DNA of 64,000 nt from Acidobacteriota bacterium (GCA_947465645.1 CANIBQ010000012.1:16033-80032); one strand, 5' to 3'; positions 51,748 to 61,181 are shown, counted from the first letter of the stretch. The notes: generated by a model not told the origin, from the sequence alone. Numbers and translations are program-made.

Positions 51748-52341
51748 ATGATCCTCACCATGCGCCCGTCGTTCCGCGGCTTGATCGTCGCCGTCGCGTT
51801 GACGATCGCCGCATGTCAGGAGAGCCAGCCAGCGATGCCGCCCGGCAGCCTCGAGCCACTGGGCTACGGCGGCGACTTTTCGCTCACCGCGCACGATGGC
51901 CAGACGTTCCGTCTTCAGGACGTCCGCGGCAAGGCGGTCCTGATGTTCTTCGGTTACACCTCGTGTCCGGACATGTGCCCGTTGACGATGTCGCGCATCG
52001 GGAGCGCGCGGGACCTGCTCGGCGGCGACGCGGACCGCGTCGCGACGCTGTTTGTGTCAGTCGATCCGAACCGGGATACGCCCGCCGTGCTCAAGGAATA
52101 CGTAGGCAGTTTCGCGCTGCCGGTCACGGGACTCACCGGCAACGAGGAGGAGCTGGCGACGGTCGCGGCCGCATACCGGGCGCAGTACCAGATGGTGGCG
52201 GCCTCGCCCAGCTACCTGATGAACCACACGACGTCTGTCTTTCTCATCGACCCGCAGGGACAACTGCGCGGTCTCTTCGCCCACAACGAAAGTCCCGAGA
52301 CGCTGGCCGCGGCGCTTCGCGCCGTCCTGAACGAGAGCTGA
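51748..52341 (+). CDS. SCO1/SenC copper-metallochaperone lipoprotein
   Basis: The product has 197 residues from the ATG at 51748 (GAGG 6 nt upstream). IAAC23 is the lipobox. The thioredoxin-like domain carries the copper ligands C73 and C77 in TSCPDMC and H160 in MNHTTSVFLID, all as in SCO1. It inserts copper into the CuA centre of cytochrome oxidase subunit II or keeps its cysteines reduced. With the PCuAC fusion it forms a two-gene copper-delivery unit. Confidence 0.93.
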   Translation: MILTMRPSFRGLIVAVALTIAACQESQPAMPPGSLEPLGYGGDFSLTAHDGQTFRLQDVRGKAVLMFFGYTSCPDMCPLTMSRIGSARDLLGGDADRVATLFVSVDPNRDTPAVLKEYVGSFALPVTGLTGNEEELATVAAAYRAQYQMVAASPSYLMNHTTSVFLIDPQGQLRGLFAHNESPETLAAALRAVLNES

Positions 52342-52347
52342 TCGCCG

Positions 52348-52398
52348 GCAGTCAGTTGGCAGTTGTCGGTTGTCGGCGCATGGCTGACAACTGACACC
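52348..52398. repeat. CAGTTGTCAGT tract
   Basis: CAGTCAGTTGGCAGTTGTCGG continues to GGCTGACAACTGACACC, forming an imperfect inverted repeat after the Sco gene. Member of the tract family at 30806 and 36322. The 52399-52522 stretch shows no gene. Confidence 0.65.
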
Positions 52399-52522
52399 GC
52401 CTGCCGCTGGGCGTGCCGCGATGATTGTCGTTCGAATGTGGCGTTAGTCGCGGCGGGGCCTGCCGCGGCGAAGCGTGCAGCGCCAAGGCGGGAGCTGGAA
52501 GCGGCTCTCCGGCACGGTCGGC

Positions 52523-52548
52523 CGGGGCCAGACAGCAGTCTGGCCCCG
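52523..52548. terminator. Perfect 11-bp hairpin
   Basis: CGGGGCCAGAC and GTCTGGCCCCG pair exactly around an AGCA loop, between the Sco gene and the convergent propeller gene. No U-tract; it may serve as a bidirectional terminator. Confidence 0.6.
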
Positions 52549-52564
52549 ACGCGGCTCGTGCGGC

Positions 52565-53380
52565 TCAGCGAGTGCTGGCGGGCTGGTCGAACAGCTCCGG
52601 GAACGAGAAGGTGACCACGCCGTTCAGGCGCATGTCGGAAACAATAATTTCCTTGTGCAGCGGATTCAGCGCGATGCCGAACGGCTTCTTCATCGTCGTC
52701 GTATTGCCGAAGATGCGGTACCTCGGCGGCACGTCGCCGTTGTCATCGAGGCTCCAGACACCAACGAATACCCGCGGCGGCTCGACCACGCCCTGCTGGC
52801 CCGGCATCGCCACGATCAGGCTCTTGGTCCCGGGGTAGATCTGCATCTGGTTGATGCGATCGATCATCGTATTCGGCCCCTGAATCACCCTGAGCGGCTT
52901 GACGTTGCCGTTGTCCGTGCGGTTGAAAATCAGGATCGATTCATTTTCGCCGGTCGCCGCGATCAGGTTGTTGATTGGGTCGACAGCGATCGATTCGCTC
53001 GGGCGCATGGTGTTGGATCCGGAGATGACGCGAAGGGGCGCGACGTCGCCGTTGCCGTCCATCGGGAACACCTGAATGCCGCCGCGGCCGAACGAGAAGA
53101 TCTCGCGGTGCACGGTGTCAATCGCGAGCCGGCTGCCACCGATCCGCGAGTTGCCGCCCTGGATGACACGAATCGGTGCCTCCTGGCCATCGGCGCCCCC
53201 GCGGAACGTCAGAATCGAGCTCGCAAACGGGCTCGGCACGATGATCGTGTCGTCAACGTCGTTGTAGCGGACGTCGTGCACGGTGCGGCTGAGAAGCGAT
53301 GCCTGTCCGAAGATCCTGCGCGTCGGTGTCTGTCCTCCGTCTGCCAGCCTGGCAAACGCCGCAATCTGCGGATGGGCCAC
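52565..53380 (-). CDS. NHL-type beta-propeller, C-terminal part (after in-frame UGA)
   Basis: 271 codons continue in the same frame directly after the TGA that ends the upstream open frame; the first codon is a GTG, with no ribosome site close by (AGGAG is 18 nt away). The repeats run on without a break: ..VAHPQIAAFARLADGG, then PTRRIFG, PLRVISG and PLRVIQG units. These are the NHL/SMP-30-like blades of the same propeller, so I read this as the second half of one protein rather than an independent gene. It could still be made separately from the GTG. Confidence 0.75.
   Translation of the reverse strand: MAHPQIAAFARLADGGQTPTRRIFGQASLLSRTVHDVRYNDVDDTIIVPSPFASSILTFRGGADGQEAPIRVIQGGNSRIGGSRLAIDTVHREIFSFGRGGIQVFPMDGNGDVAPLRVISGSNTMRPSESIAVDPINNLIAATGENESILIFNRTDNGNVKPLRVIQGPNTMIDRINQMQIYPGTKSLIVAMPGQQGVVEPPRVFVGVWSLDDNGDVPPRYRIFGNTTTMKKPFGIALNPLHKEIIVSDMRLNGVVTFSFPELFDQPASTR
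53338..53358 (-). promoter_or_regulatory. Hairpin just downstream of the in-frame UGA (SECIS-like candidate)
   Basis: In the mRNA a 9-bp stem (CGTTTGCCA / TGGCAGACG, one G-U pair) closes a GGC loop whose first base lies 32 nt after the UGA at 53383-53381. A second small hairpin, CCGCA-GAT-TGCGG, sits between. Apical-loop G and spacing fit general features of bacterial SECIS elements, but GC-rich coding DNA gives such hairpins by chance. Confidence 0.35.
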
Positions 53381-54775
53381 TCAATTCGGGACGAGGATCT
53401 CCTGACGCTTGGTGTCGTAGCCGACGGCCCCCGGGTTGCCAATCATCAGCCCCGTTTTTCCCGCCGGCCCGCCGCGAATCGTGCGGATCGGCGCGGCGTC
53501 GCCGCCGGCGGTCAGGGGATACACGGTGACGCCGTAATTCCCCATGTTCGCCACCCACAGTTCGTTGTTGATGCGATCGAGCGCGACGCCCGTGGGTGCA
53601 AAGATGCCGGTGCGCGGGCCCTTGAGCACGCGCGTCGGCGCGACGTTGCCGTTGTCCGAGAGCTTGAACACGAGGACGCCGTCCCCCGCGTCGTTGGCCA
53701 CGAAGATCTCCTGCCGCTGTTCGTGCACGGCCACGTGACCGGGCCAGTTCAACTGCGTCAGCGGCCCCTTGATCACCCGCAGCGGCGCCGTGTTCCCGCT
53801 CGCGCCAAGCCGGTAGATGTTGATCGACGGCTCTTCGAATTTTGCGCCGAGTTCCGGCCGCGTTCGCCGCGGTAACTGCCGCAGGCCGGTCTGCAGCGGG
53901 AAGCCGTTCTGGGCAATCCAGCCCTGCCAGGTGCCTTGCACCGTCGAAATCGCATCCCCGCCGTAGAACTGACGATGACCGTGGTTGCCCACCACGAAGA
54001 CGTTATTGACCGTATCCACGGCGAGGCCGCGCGCGTCGGCCAGTTGCGTGTCGTCTCCTTCCAGAAAGCGCAACGGCTCGTTGTCCCCGTTCGCCGCCTT
54101 GCTGTACACGACCACGGCGCTCGGACTCTGAATCGTGACGTACAGCTCCTGCCGGATTTCGTCGGCGGCAATCCCCCACGTCCGATGCGGCGTCGCCAGC
54201 TTCGAATCGGGCGCCACGTTGCCGCGGGCCTCGCGGCTGAACACCGGCAGCCAGTTGACCGTGTCGTTGTTCGTGACGCGGATGTCGAGCGTCTTCGGGT
54301 CGATGTAGACGCCGCACATCATCTCGGTATTGGTCTGATCGCCGCCGATGACGCGCCGCGGCTCCGTCAGGTCGGCGGTGGGCGGCGTGTTGTCGGTGCG
54401 GCGGTATTCGACAATGCGGTGCAGATTCTCGTCCGTCACCACGACCATGCCGTTCTCGGGATTGACGGCCACGGAGCTCCACGCCGGATGTGGATCCTTG
54501 ATGTATCGCAGCGGCGCTCGATCGACCTGCTGTGACTGCGCGGCCGTCCGGCCACCGGCGTCACCCTGACCCGCCTCGAGTCGATATTGGGAATAGGGCA
54601 TGACCCTCTCACCCGGGCCGGGCAGGGGGCACATCTGGTCTTCGAACGGCTGGAACGAGACAACTTCCGGCCCCGGGTCTACCGGCCCCGCCAACAGGAG
54701 GCTTCCCCCGGCAAGCAAGGTGCCCGCGAGCCAGAACGACCAGAGCTTCATGGACCAGGCCTTGATTAACGACAT
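53381..54775 (-). CDS. Secreted NHL-type beta-propeller, N-terminal part ending at an in-frame UGA
   Basis: 464 codons from the ATG at 54775, which has AGGAG 7 nt upstream. A signal peptide (about 9-29, WSFWLAGTLLAGGSLLLAG) is followed by blades of about 42 residues with a repeated VAVNPENGMVVV or VALDRINNELWVAN strand and a GNVAPTRVLKG turn. The frame stops at a TGA in the middle of a blade (DTKRQEILVPN), then continues without frameshift for 271 codons. Without the stop the protein would be 735 residues. The frame ends in the strand where sister blades read VANM and VAND, so the missing residue is a loop position. Confidence 0.85.
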   Translation of the reverse strand: MSLIKAWSMKLWSFWLAGTLLAGGSLLLAGPVDPGPEVVSFQPFEDQMCPLPGPGERVMPYSQYRLEAGQGDAGGRTAAQSQQVDRAPLRYIKDPHPAWSSVAVNPENGMVVVTDENLHRIVEYRRTDNTPPTADLTEPRRVIGGDQTNTEMMCGVYIDPKTLDIRVTNNDTVNWLPVFSREARGNVAPDSKLATPHRTWGIAADEIRQELYVTIQSPSAVVVYSKAANGDNEPLRFLEGDDTQLADARGLAVDTVNNVFVVGNHGHRQFYGGDAISTVQGTWQGWIAQNGFPLQTGLRQLPRRTRPELGAKFEEPSINIYRLGASGNTAPLRVIKGPLTQLNWPGHVAVHEQRQEIFVANDAGDGVLVFKLSDNGNVAPTRVLKGPRTGIFAPTGVALDRINNELWVANMGNYGVTVYPLTAGGDAAPIRTIRGGPAGKTGLMIGNPGAVGYDTKRQEILVPN

Positions 54776-54941
54776 TTATTCGCTCCTATCAGTGCGTTGC
54801 GTCGCCTTCGCGCAGCGACAATTTGCCTATCCTACACCCGCCGGCGTTCGGCAACGACCCGATCATGAATCCTGTTCTATACCGGCCCGGTGGAATTCTT
54901 TGCCGTGCCCGGCAGGATCCTCATGCACTTCCAGGGACAGA

Positions 54942-55061
54942 ATGAAGAGGACACTCCTGGTGTTGCTGTTGTTCGCGCCGCCGCTCGCCGCACATCGCGG
55001 CACGAACATTTCCTACGACAGCAGCAAGCCGATGACGATGGACGGAGTTGTCACGGAATAG
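54942..55061 (+). pseudogene. Truncated DUF6152-like secreted protein
   Basis: 39 codons: a signal peptide (MKRTLLVLLLFAPPLAAHRG) then TNISYDSSKPMTMDGVVTE and a TAG. It matches the first third of the DUF6152 protein encoded at 59813-60214 (HSFAAEFDANKPIKLQGTVTKVEW). The rest of the domain is absent, so this is a 3'-truncated copy. Confidence 0.65.
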
Positions 55062-55080
55062 CGTCTTCCTGACGCGCACC

Positions 55081-57018
55081 CTACTCGTGTTTCTTCTTCG
55101 CGGCGCGGGCGACAGCTGGCGCAACGATGCCGAGCCGCTCCGCGGGAATCTTCACGAGAAATGCATCGAGGCGCCCGCCGCCCAGGTTGGTCGTCCAGAT
55201 GAAGTAACGCCCGGTCACGTCCAGATTGCCTTTGGGCAGCCTGTTGTAGTCGTCTCCGCCGCCACCCGGCGCATCCAGGTCTGTCATCACCTGACCGACC
55301 GAGAGCACGTCGAGCGAACCGTCCGAATTGCGATTCGCATCCAGCGGAAAGCACACGATTTCATCCGCCATGTCGGTCACACGGCTGCGGCTGGCGTTGC
55401 TGCCGCAGGCATACTGTGACTCGGGAGATACTCGCGGGCGGGCGTTGCCGTGCGCGACATGGTTGGCGGCAACGGTGTCCCAGTCCTTGTTGTAGTGCAC
55501 CGTCGGCCCGATCGGCCGCTGCGTGGTCGTAACGGGGAACTTCAGCAGGATGGTCGCGTTCGGCAGCAGATTGTAATTGTCGGCGCCGACGGCGTAGCCC
55601 CATCCCATATCGAGGTGGCCGAGCGCGCCGTCGCGATCCTCGATGATTGTGACTTTCCCTGACTTGAGGTCAACGATGCGATTGATGCGCTCACCGCTGG
55701 GAGCTCCATCGAGAAACATCAGCCAGCGTCCGGACTTGTCCACGTGGCATTCGTCGAAGGAGAAGCCGGCGGGCGTGGCGTAGAACAGGTACCGCCGTCC
55801 GACCACCGCGACGCACCCGAGGCTTTGCCACTGGCTGTCGAGCACCGTCGCCGTGTGCACCCGGTCATCGTCGCTCGAGTGCGGCTGCGTGATCGCCGCC
55901 CCGCCTGCCGGGCAGACCTTAGGCCGCGGACACTTGGCGAGATCGAGCGCCGGCCTGGCGTCGAACCGCCGCGTCAGGATGTCGAACCGGCGCACCCGGG
56001 TATCACCGACGAGATAGGTGTAGAGCTTGGTCGGCAAGGTCGCGCTGAAGTACCACCCTTCGCCGGTGCTCCAGCGATAGGCACTCCCTTCCGGAAACAT
56101 CGGTCCGAGATTCTGCACGACATCGGTCAGCTTGTTGTAGCGGATCAGCGTCGGACCGCCACCGCCGCGATTCACCTCGGTGCCGACGAAGATGTACATG
56201 TCGGTGCTGGCGGCGTGGTTGTTGGTGTTGCGCCAATACGAGTACCCCAGGTACCAGAGGCAATCCTGTTCGCCGAGGCAATCAGCGGCGCTGGTCAGCC
56301 GGACTGCGGGCGTGTTGTAGGGCGCGGGAAACGTAAACGCGCCGGTCGCGCCACCAGGCGGGAGGAATGCGGCAATCTCGGTCGGAGTAAAGCGCCGCCG
56401 GCGAGCAGGTGAACCGCTCGTTTCGAGCAGACCGCCACCTGGCGGTGCCGGCGGGTCGATACGGAATGTCGCGTTGAGCACCGTGGCGCCGGCGCTGATC
56501 AGCGACGCATCGAGAACGAGCGGAAGCTGCGGCGTCTGCGGACTCTCGGTCAGGTATCGGCCGTTTTTCAGATACTGGATTCGACCGTTCACCAGGTGCA
56601 GGCGAAAGACGTCGCCCACCACGTACGTGGTGTCGCCGCCGGGCACGTAATTGCCGTGTTCCAGCACGTCGGCATATCCGCCACCGTTGAACCGGAATCC
56701 GAAGTCGATATCGGCGTAGGTGGGGTTCTGGTCCTGATAGTTGAGACCCGCCATCCACATGGTGGGCGCTTCGCCGACGGTGAATTCCACGAAGCCGTCA
56801 GATGCGAGCGACTCCAGCGAGGAGGCGCCGGCATCCTCGCAGCCATCGCATCCAGCGGTCTTCTGCAGGGTGGATCCGGTCGCGGTCGCGTTGGTCGCGT
56901 TCGTCCACGTCACGCCCTGCCCTTGGGCAACCGCCGGACTCAGGAGCAAGATCGGCAGAAAGAGGGTAAAGAAGGTGCACAAAAGTCGAAGGCGGCCGCC
57001 GAAACGTGCTGTATTCAT
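55081..57018 (-). CDS. Secreted protein with N-terminal adhesion-like beta-sandwich and C-terminal propeller
   Basis: The product has 645 residues from the ATG at 57018; the in-frame GTG at 57024 is less likely. Signal peptide about 1-34 (LCTFFTLFLPILLLSPAVAQG). Residues about 36-165 form a domain found repeatedly in exported bacterial proteins (VTWTNATNATATGSTLQKT, GFVEFTVGEAPTMWMAGL, DIDFGFRFNGGGYADVLE). The rest has about six blade-like repeats and a Cys-rich segment (CPRPKVCPAGG). Neither half has a catalytic motif I can assign. Probably a surface-binding protein. Confidence 0.8.
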   Translation of the reverse strand: MNTARFGGRLRLLCTFFTLFLPILLLSPAVAQGQGVTWTNATNATATGSTLQKTAGCDGCEDAGASSLESLASDGFVEFTVGEAPTMWMAGLNYQDQNPTYADIDFGFRFNGGGYADVLEHGNYVPGGDTTYVVGDVFRLHLVNGRIQYLKNGRYLTESPQTPQLPLVLDASLISAGATVLNATFRIDPPAPPGGGLLETSGSPARRRRFTPTEIAAFLPPGGATGAFTFPAPYNTPAVRLTSAADCLGEQDCLWYLGYSYWRNTNNHAASTDMYIFVGTEVNRGGGGPTLIRYNKLTDVVQNLGPMFPEGSAYRWSTGEGWYFSATLPTKLYTYLVGDTRVRRFDILTRRFDARPALDLAKCPRPKVCPAGGAAITQPHSSDDDRVHTATVLDSQWQSLGCVAVVGRRYLFYATPAGFSFDECHVDKSGRWLMFLDGAPSGERINRIVDLKSGKVTIIEDRDGALGHLDMGWGYAVGADNYNLLPNATILLKFPVTTTQRPIGPTVHYNKDWDTVAANHVAHGNARPRVSPESQYACGSNASRSRVTDMADEIVCFPLDANRNSDGSLDVLSVGQVMTDLDAPGGGGDDYNRLPKGNLDVTGRYFIWTTNLGGGRLDAFLVKIPAERLGIVAPAVARAAKKKHE

Positions 57019-57110
57019 GGGCACGTCGGATGGATGAGCACTCGGTGTGCCAGCGGCGGGTCATCGAGGACGCCGGGTGGGCGAAATGATGAGGTTCGCC
57101 TAACCGATCG

Positions 57111-58673
57111 TCATCGTCCGCTGTGCGTGTCCACCGCTCCCTCGGCGACACCCACGTGCACGCGGCGCTCGACCTCGGCAAATCCGGCTGCCGCGTCGGG
57201 CTCGGGCCACGCGAGGGCGACGATGATGGCTACGGCGAATGAGAGGGGGATCGAGATCAGGCCTGGATTGCGCAGCGGGAAGGGCGCGGTCGTGTTGTGC
57301 AGGATGTCGATCTGAATGGCGGGTGAAAAGTAGATCAGCAGCAGGCTCGACGCGGTGCCGACCAGCATGCTCACCTGCGCCGCCCGGGTGGTGAAGGCGC
57401 GCCAGAAGATCGACAGGATCAGCGCCGGGAAATTGGCGCTCGCCGCGATCGCAAACGCCAGGCCCACCATGTAGGCGACGTTCTGCCCCTTGAACGCGAT
57501 GCCCAGCACGATCGCCAGCACGCCGAGCAGCACGGTTGAGATGCGCGCCACCCGAAGCTGCTCTCTCTCCGACGCATTCCCGTGCCGGAACACCTGCACC
57601 CAGAGGTCGTGAGACAGCGCCGCGGCACCCGCCAGCGTCAATCCCGCGACGACGGCGAGGATGGTGGCGAAGGCGACGGCGGAGATGAATCCGAGAAACG
57701 CCTGTCCTCCCACTGCTTCCGCCAGCATCGGCGCCGCCATGTTGCCGCCCGGATCGATCGCTCGAATCGCCGGCTGGCCGACGATGACCATCGCGCCAAA
57801 GCCGAGGATGAACGTCAGCAGGTAGAAGAATCCTATGAAGGCGGTGGCGTATGCCACCGACACGCGCGCGGTGCGCGCGTCAGGCACGGTGTAGAAGCGC
57901 ATCAGGATGTGCGGCAGGCCCGCCGTGCCGAGCATCAGCCCGAGGCCCAACGACATCGCATCGAGTGGATTGGACACCAGCCGGCCAGGTCCCAGCACCG
58001 CCCCGCCGTACTGATCCGACGCCGCCCGGAACAGCGCCAGCGGATTGAAATCGAAGCGGGACAGCGCCAGCAGCGCCAGCGCCAGCGCGCCGAACAGCAG
58101 CAGCACCGCCTTCACGATCTGCACCCACGTCGTCGCGATCATCCCGCCGAAGGAGACGTAGGCCAGCATCACGACGCCGACGATGACGACCGCCAGTTCG
58201 TATTCGAGACCGAACATGAGCCGAATCAGGTTGCCGGCGCCCACCATCTGCGCGATCAGGTAGAAGGCCACCACCGCCAGCGATCCAATCGCCGCCGCGA
58301 TGCGCACCGGCGTCTGCCTCAGCCTGAACGCGACGACGTCGGAGAAGGTGTACTTCCCCAGGTTCCGCAGCGGCTCGGCGATCAGGAACATCACGACCGG
58401 CCAGCCGACCAGGAATCCAATCGAGTAGATCAGGCCGTCGAAGCCGGACAGCGAGACGAGTCCCGCGATGCCGAGGAAGCTCGCCGCGCTCATGTAGTCG
58501 CCGGCGAGCGCCATCCCGTTCTGGAAACCGGTGATCCGGCGGCCGGCCGCGTAGAACTGCTCGGCATTGCGCGTACGGCGCGCGGCGGCGTAGGTGATGA
58601 CCAGCGATAAGGCGACGAAGATGAAGAAGCCGGCGATCGCGGTGAGGTTCGGTTGCCCCAGGGAACTGTTCAT
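57111..58673 (-). CDS. actP: Cation/acetate symporter (ActP-type, sodium:solute symporter)
   Basis: The product has 520 residues with about thirteen membrane segments and the SSS-family signatures ([14 protein letters not shown] with the sodium-site region; [24 protein letters not shown]). It takes up acetate and other small monocarboxylates with Na+. The ATG at 58673 overlaps the DUF485 stop (ATGA), the standard yjcH-actP arrangement. The frame is open to 59054 but the upstream part lies in the neighbouring gene. Confidence 0.93.
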   Translation of the reverse strand: MNSSLGQPNLTAIAGFFIFVALSLVITYAAARRTRNAEQFYAAGRRITGFQNGMALAGDYMSAASFLGIAGLVSLSGFDGLIYSIGFLVGWPVVMFLIAEPLRNLGKYTFSDVVAFRLRQTPVRIAAAIGSLAVVAFYLIAQMVGAGNLIRLMFGLEYELAVVIVGVVMLAYVSFGGMIATTWVQIVKAVLLLFGALALALLALSRFDFNPLALFRAASDQYGGAVLGPGRLVSNPLDAMSLGLGLMLGTAGLPHILMRFYTVPDARTARVSVAYATAFIGFFYLLTFILGFGAMVIVGQPAIRAIDPGGNMAAPMLAEAVGGQAFLGFISAVAFATILAVVAGLTLAGAAALSHDLWVQVFRHGNASEREQLRVARISTVLLGVLAIVLGIAFKGQNVAYMVGLAFAIAASANFPALILSIFWRAFTTRAAQVSMLVGTASSLLLIYFSPAIQIDILHNTTAPFPLRNPGLISIPLSFAVAIIVALAWPEPDAAAGFAEVERRVHVGVAEGAVDTHSGR

Positions 58674-58945
58674 GCGCCTCTCCGCACCGCTTCGATGGCG
58701 GTGTCGTAGTGCCGGTTGGCCCACCGCACGTAGACCCAGATCAGCACCCAGGCGGCGACGATGACGAGAGCGCCGAGCAGGATGCCAAGGCTCAAGCCGG
58801 GCACGACGAGTTGGGAAAGGAACGGCTTCGCGTAGGCGACCAGCAGGATGAAGCCGAAGTAGATGACCATCATGGCCAGCGTCAACGCGCCGGCCACGCG
58901 CCGGCGCGCCGCGTCGACCTTTCGAAAATCGAGGGGGGACGTCAT
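58670..58945 (-). CDS. yjcH: DUF485-family small membrane protein (YjcH-like)
   Basis: The product has 91 residues with two membrane segments ([21 protein letters not shown] and [23 protein letters not shown]) and a basic N-terminus, the DUF485/YjcH pattern. The family is encoded with and assists ActP-type symporters. Stop overlaps the actP start. About 38 nt separate it from the divergent gene at 58984. Confidence 0.9.
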   Translation of the reverse strand: MTSPLDFRKVDAARRRVAGALTLAMMVIYFGFILLVAYAKPFLSQLVVPGLSLGILLGALVIVAAWVLIWVYVRWANRHYDTAIEAVRRGA

Positions 58946-58983
58946 GGGTGTAGGAGTATATGTCTTGCGCTAGAATCGCCCCG

Positions 58984-59808
58984 ATGCCATCACGCTTTCG
59001 AGTCTCGAACGTCGTCCTCACGGTGCTGGCGGTGGTGGTCGTCGCCACGCTCACCGCCGTGCGGTCGAACGGTCAGGCGGCAAACGATCGCCTCCCCCGG
59101 CTGCAGGGCAAGCCAAACCTGAACGGCATCTGGCAGGCGATGAACGAGGCGAACTGGGATATCCAGGCGCATCAGGCACGGCCCGGGCCGGCGCAGTACG
59201 GCGCGCTGTTCGCCGAGCCTGCCGGCATCGGCGTCGTCGAGGGCAACGAGATCCCCTACACGCCGGAAGCGCTGAAGAAGAGGGATGACAACTTCGCCAA
59301 CCGCTGGAAGCTCGATCCGGAAGCGAAGTGCTACATGGCCGGCGTGCCGCGCGCGACCTACCAGCCGTTCCCTTTCCAGATCTTCCAGGGCACCGACAAG
59401 ATCCTGATCGCGTACCCGTTCGCCAGCGCCAGCCGCATCATCCACATGAAGGACGTCGGCGAGAGTCCCGCCGACGCGTGGATGGGATGGTCGCGCGCGA
59501 CGTGGGACGGCGACACGCTCGTCGTCGACGTCAGAAACCTCATCGACCAGACGTGGTTCGACCGCGCCGGCAACCATCACAGCGACGCGCTGCACGTCGT
59601 CGAGCGCTACTCGATGACCGGGCCCGACCTCATTCAGTACGAGGCGACGATCGACGATCCGAACGTGTTCACGCGGCCGTGGAAGATGAGCATGCCGCTC
59701 TACCGCCGCGTCGAGAAGAACGCCCAGGTGCTCGAATTCAAGTGCGTGCCGTTTTCGGAAGAGTTGATTTACGGACATCTTCGCCGCGGTGCGGCGACCG
59801 GGAGGTGA
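58984..59808 (+). CDS. Secreted hypothetical protein, acidobacterial tandem family
   Basis: The product has 274 residues from the ATG at 58984; the in-frame start at 58960 precedes the signal. A signal or membrane anchor (about 10-30) leads to a single domain with [62 protein letters not shown] and [13 protein letters not shown]. The protein at 60219 has the same domain ([37 protein letters not shown]), so this is a tandem paralogue. It is common in acidobacteria and has no assigned function. First of four genes ending in receptor 5. Confidence 0.8.
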   Translation: MPSRFRVSNVVLTVLAVVVVATLTAVRSNGQAANDRLPRLQGKPNLNGIWQAMNEANWDIQAHQARPGPAQYGALFAEPAGIGVVEGNEIPYTPEALKKRDDNFANRWKLDPEAKCYMAGVPRATYQPFPFQIFQGTDKILIAYPFASASRIIHMKDVGESPADAWMGWSRATWDGDTLVVDVRNLIDQTWFDRAGNHHSDALHVVERYSMTGPDLIQYEATIDDPNVFTRPWKMSMPLYRRVEKNAQVLEFKCVPFSEELIYGHLRRGAATGR

Positions 59809-59812
59809 TCTG

Positions 59813-60214
59813 ATGCGAACAGGGGTTATGGCGTTGCTCGCGGCGGTGGGCCTGTGCGCAGCCGCGCTGCCGGCCGTCGCTCATCATTCGTTTGCGGCGG
59901 AGTTCGACGCGAACAAGCCGATCAAGCTGCAGGGAACGGTGACGAAGGTCGAGTGGATCAACCCGCACACCTGGATTCACATCGACGTGAAGAAACCGGA
60001 TGGCACCGTCGAGCCCTGGTCGATCGAAGCCGGCACGCCGAACACGCTGTTCAGGCTCGGCTTCACGCGCGACGCGATCAAGACGGGCACGGTCATCAAC
60101 GTCGACGGCTACAGCTCGCGGGATGGGTCGAGGCGGGCCAACGGCCGCGACCTGACGCTGCCGGACGGACGGAAACTGCTGATGGCGCCCGATGCCAGCG
60201 CACCCCGGAGGTAG
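59813..60214 (+). CDS. DUF6152-family secreted protein
   Basis: The product has 133 residues from the ATG at 59813 (GGGAGG 8 nt upstream, 4 nt after the previous stop). Signal peptide 1-23, then HHSFAAEFDANKPIKLQGTVTKVEWINPHTWIHIDVK, the DUF6152 pattern with conserved NPHxWI. Periplasmic, probably a beta-barrel or OB-fold-like ligand binder. Part of the operon leading to receptor 5. Confidence 0.88.
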   Translation: MRTGVMALLAAVGLCAAALPAVAHHSFAAEFDANKPIKLQGTVTKVEWINPHTWIHIDVKKPDGTVEPWSIEAGTPNTLFRLGFTRDAIKTGTVINVDGYSSRDGSRRANGRDLTLPDGRKLLMAPDASAPRR

Positions 60215-60218
60215 TGTC

Positions 60219-61172
60219 ATGCGTACCGTCATTGCCGGCGCCGCGATCGCGCTGCTCGCCCTGGCCACCGTGCACGGCCAGACGGCGGTCAAGCGAACGC
60301 CGTGGGGCGATCCCGATCTCCAGGGCACATGGAACAACCAGACGCTCACGCCGCTCGAACGGCCCGCTGAATTTGCCAACAAGCCGGTGCTGAGCGAATC
60401 CGAAGCCGAGGCCTACGAGGCCAGGCTCCGGACCGATGGCAACGCCGACGTCCGGACGCCGGGCACCCGCCGTGACGTGATCACGGCGTACAACGACGTC
60501 TGGTGGGACCGCGGCAACCGGATCGTCGCCGACCGCCGCACCTCGCTCGTCATCGATCCTCCGGACGGCAGGATCCCCGCGCTGACACCGGCCGGCGAGA
60601 AGAGACGCGCGGCTGAACTCGACGCCGCCGCGACGCAGGATGACACCGCCGGATCGTGGTTGGACTTCGACGTCTACACGCGATGCATCATCCGCTCGGC
60701 GCTGCCGCGGCTCTCGACCGGCTACAACAACAACTACGAGATCGTGCAGTCGCCGGGCTACGTCGCGATCCTGCAGGAACAGATGCACGACACGCGCATC
60801 ATCCCGCTCGACGGCAGGCCGCACCTGCCCGGCAACGTGCGCCAGTTCCTGGGCGACTCGCGCGGCCGCTGGGACGGCGACACGCTCGTCGTCGAGACGA
60901 CCAATTTCATGGACGACGCCAGGGGGGCGAACTTTCGCGAGGCGACGCCGAAGATGGTGCTGGTCGAACGCTTCCGCCGGACGAGCGAGAACGCGCTTGA
61001 CTACCGCTTCACGATCACCGATCCCGACACCTGGACGCGGCCCTGGACGGTGGCGCTGCCGCTGAACAGGGAAGAGGGGCTGATCTACGAGTACGCCTGC
61101 CACGAAGGCAATCACTCGCTGCGGCACATGCTCGAGTCGATCCGCGCCACCGAAAAGGCACAGAGAAAGTAA
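60219..61172 (+). CDS. Secreted hypothetical protein, paralogue of the gene at 58984
   Basis: The product has 317 residues from the ATG at 60219 (GGAGG 7-8 nt upstream, 4 nt after the DUF6152 stop). Signal peptide 1-20, then the same domain as 58984 with PWGDPDLQGTWNNQT at the start and an insertion (DVITAYNDVWWDRGNRIVADRRTS). Conserved aromatic and His positions (QMHDTRIIPLDGRPH) suggest a ligand pocket. Function unknown. Receptor 5 starts 9 nt downstream. Confidence 0.82.
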   Translation: MRTVIAGAAIALLALATVHGQTAVKRTPWGDPDLQGTWNNQTLTPLERPAEFANKPVLSESEAEAYEARLRTDGNADVRTPGTRRDVITAYNDVWWDRGNRIVADRRTSLVIDPPDGRIPALTPAGEKRRAAELDAAATQDDTAGSWLDFDVYTRCIIRSALPRLSTGYNNNYEIVQSPGYVAILQEQMHDTRIIPLDGRPHLPGNVRQFLGDSRGRWDGDTLVVETTNFMDDARGANFREATPKMVLVERFRRTSENALDYRFTITDPDTWTRPWTVALPLNREEGLIYEYACHEGNHSLRHMLESIRATEKAQRK

Positions 61173-61181
61173 GGAGCATCA

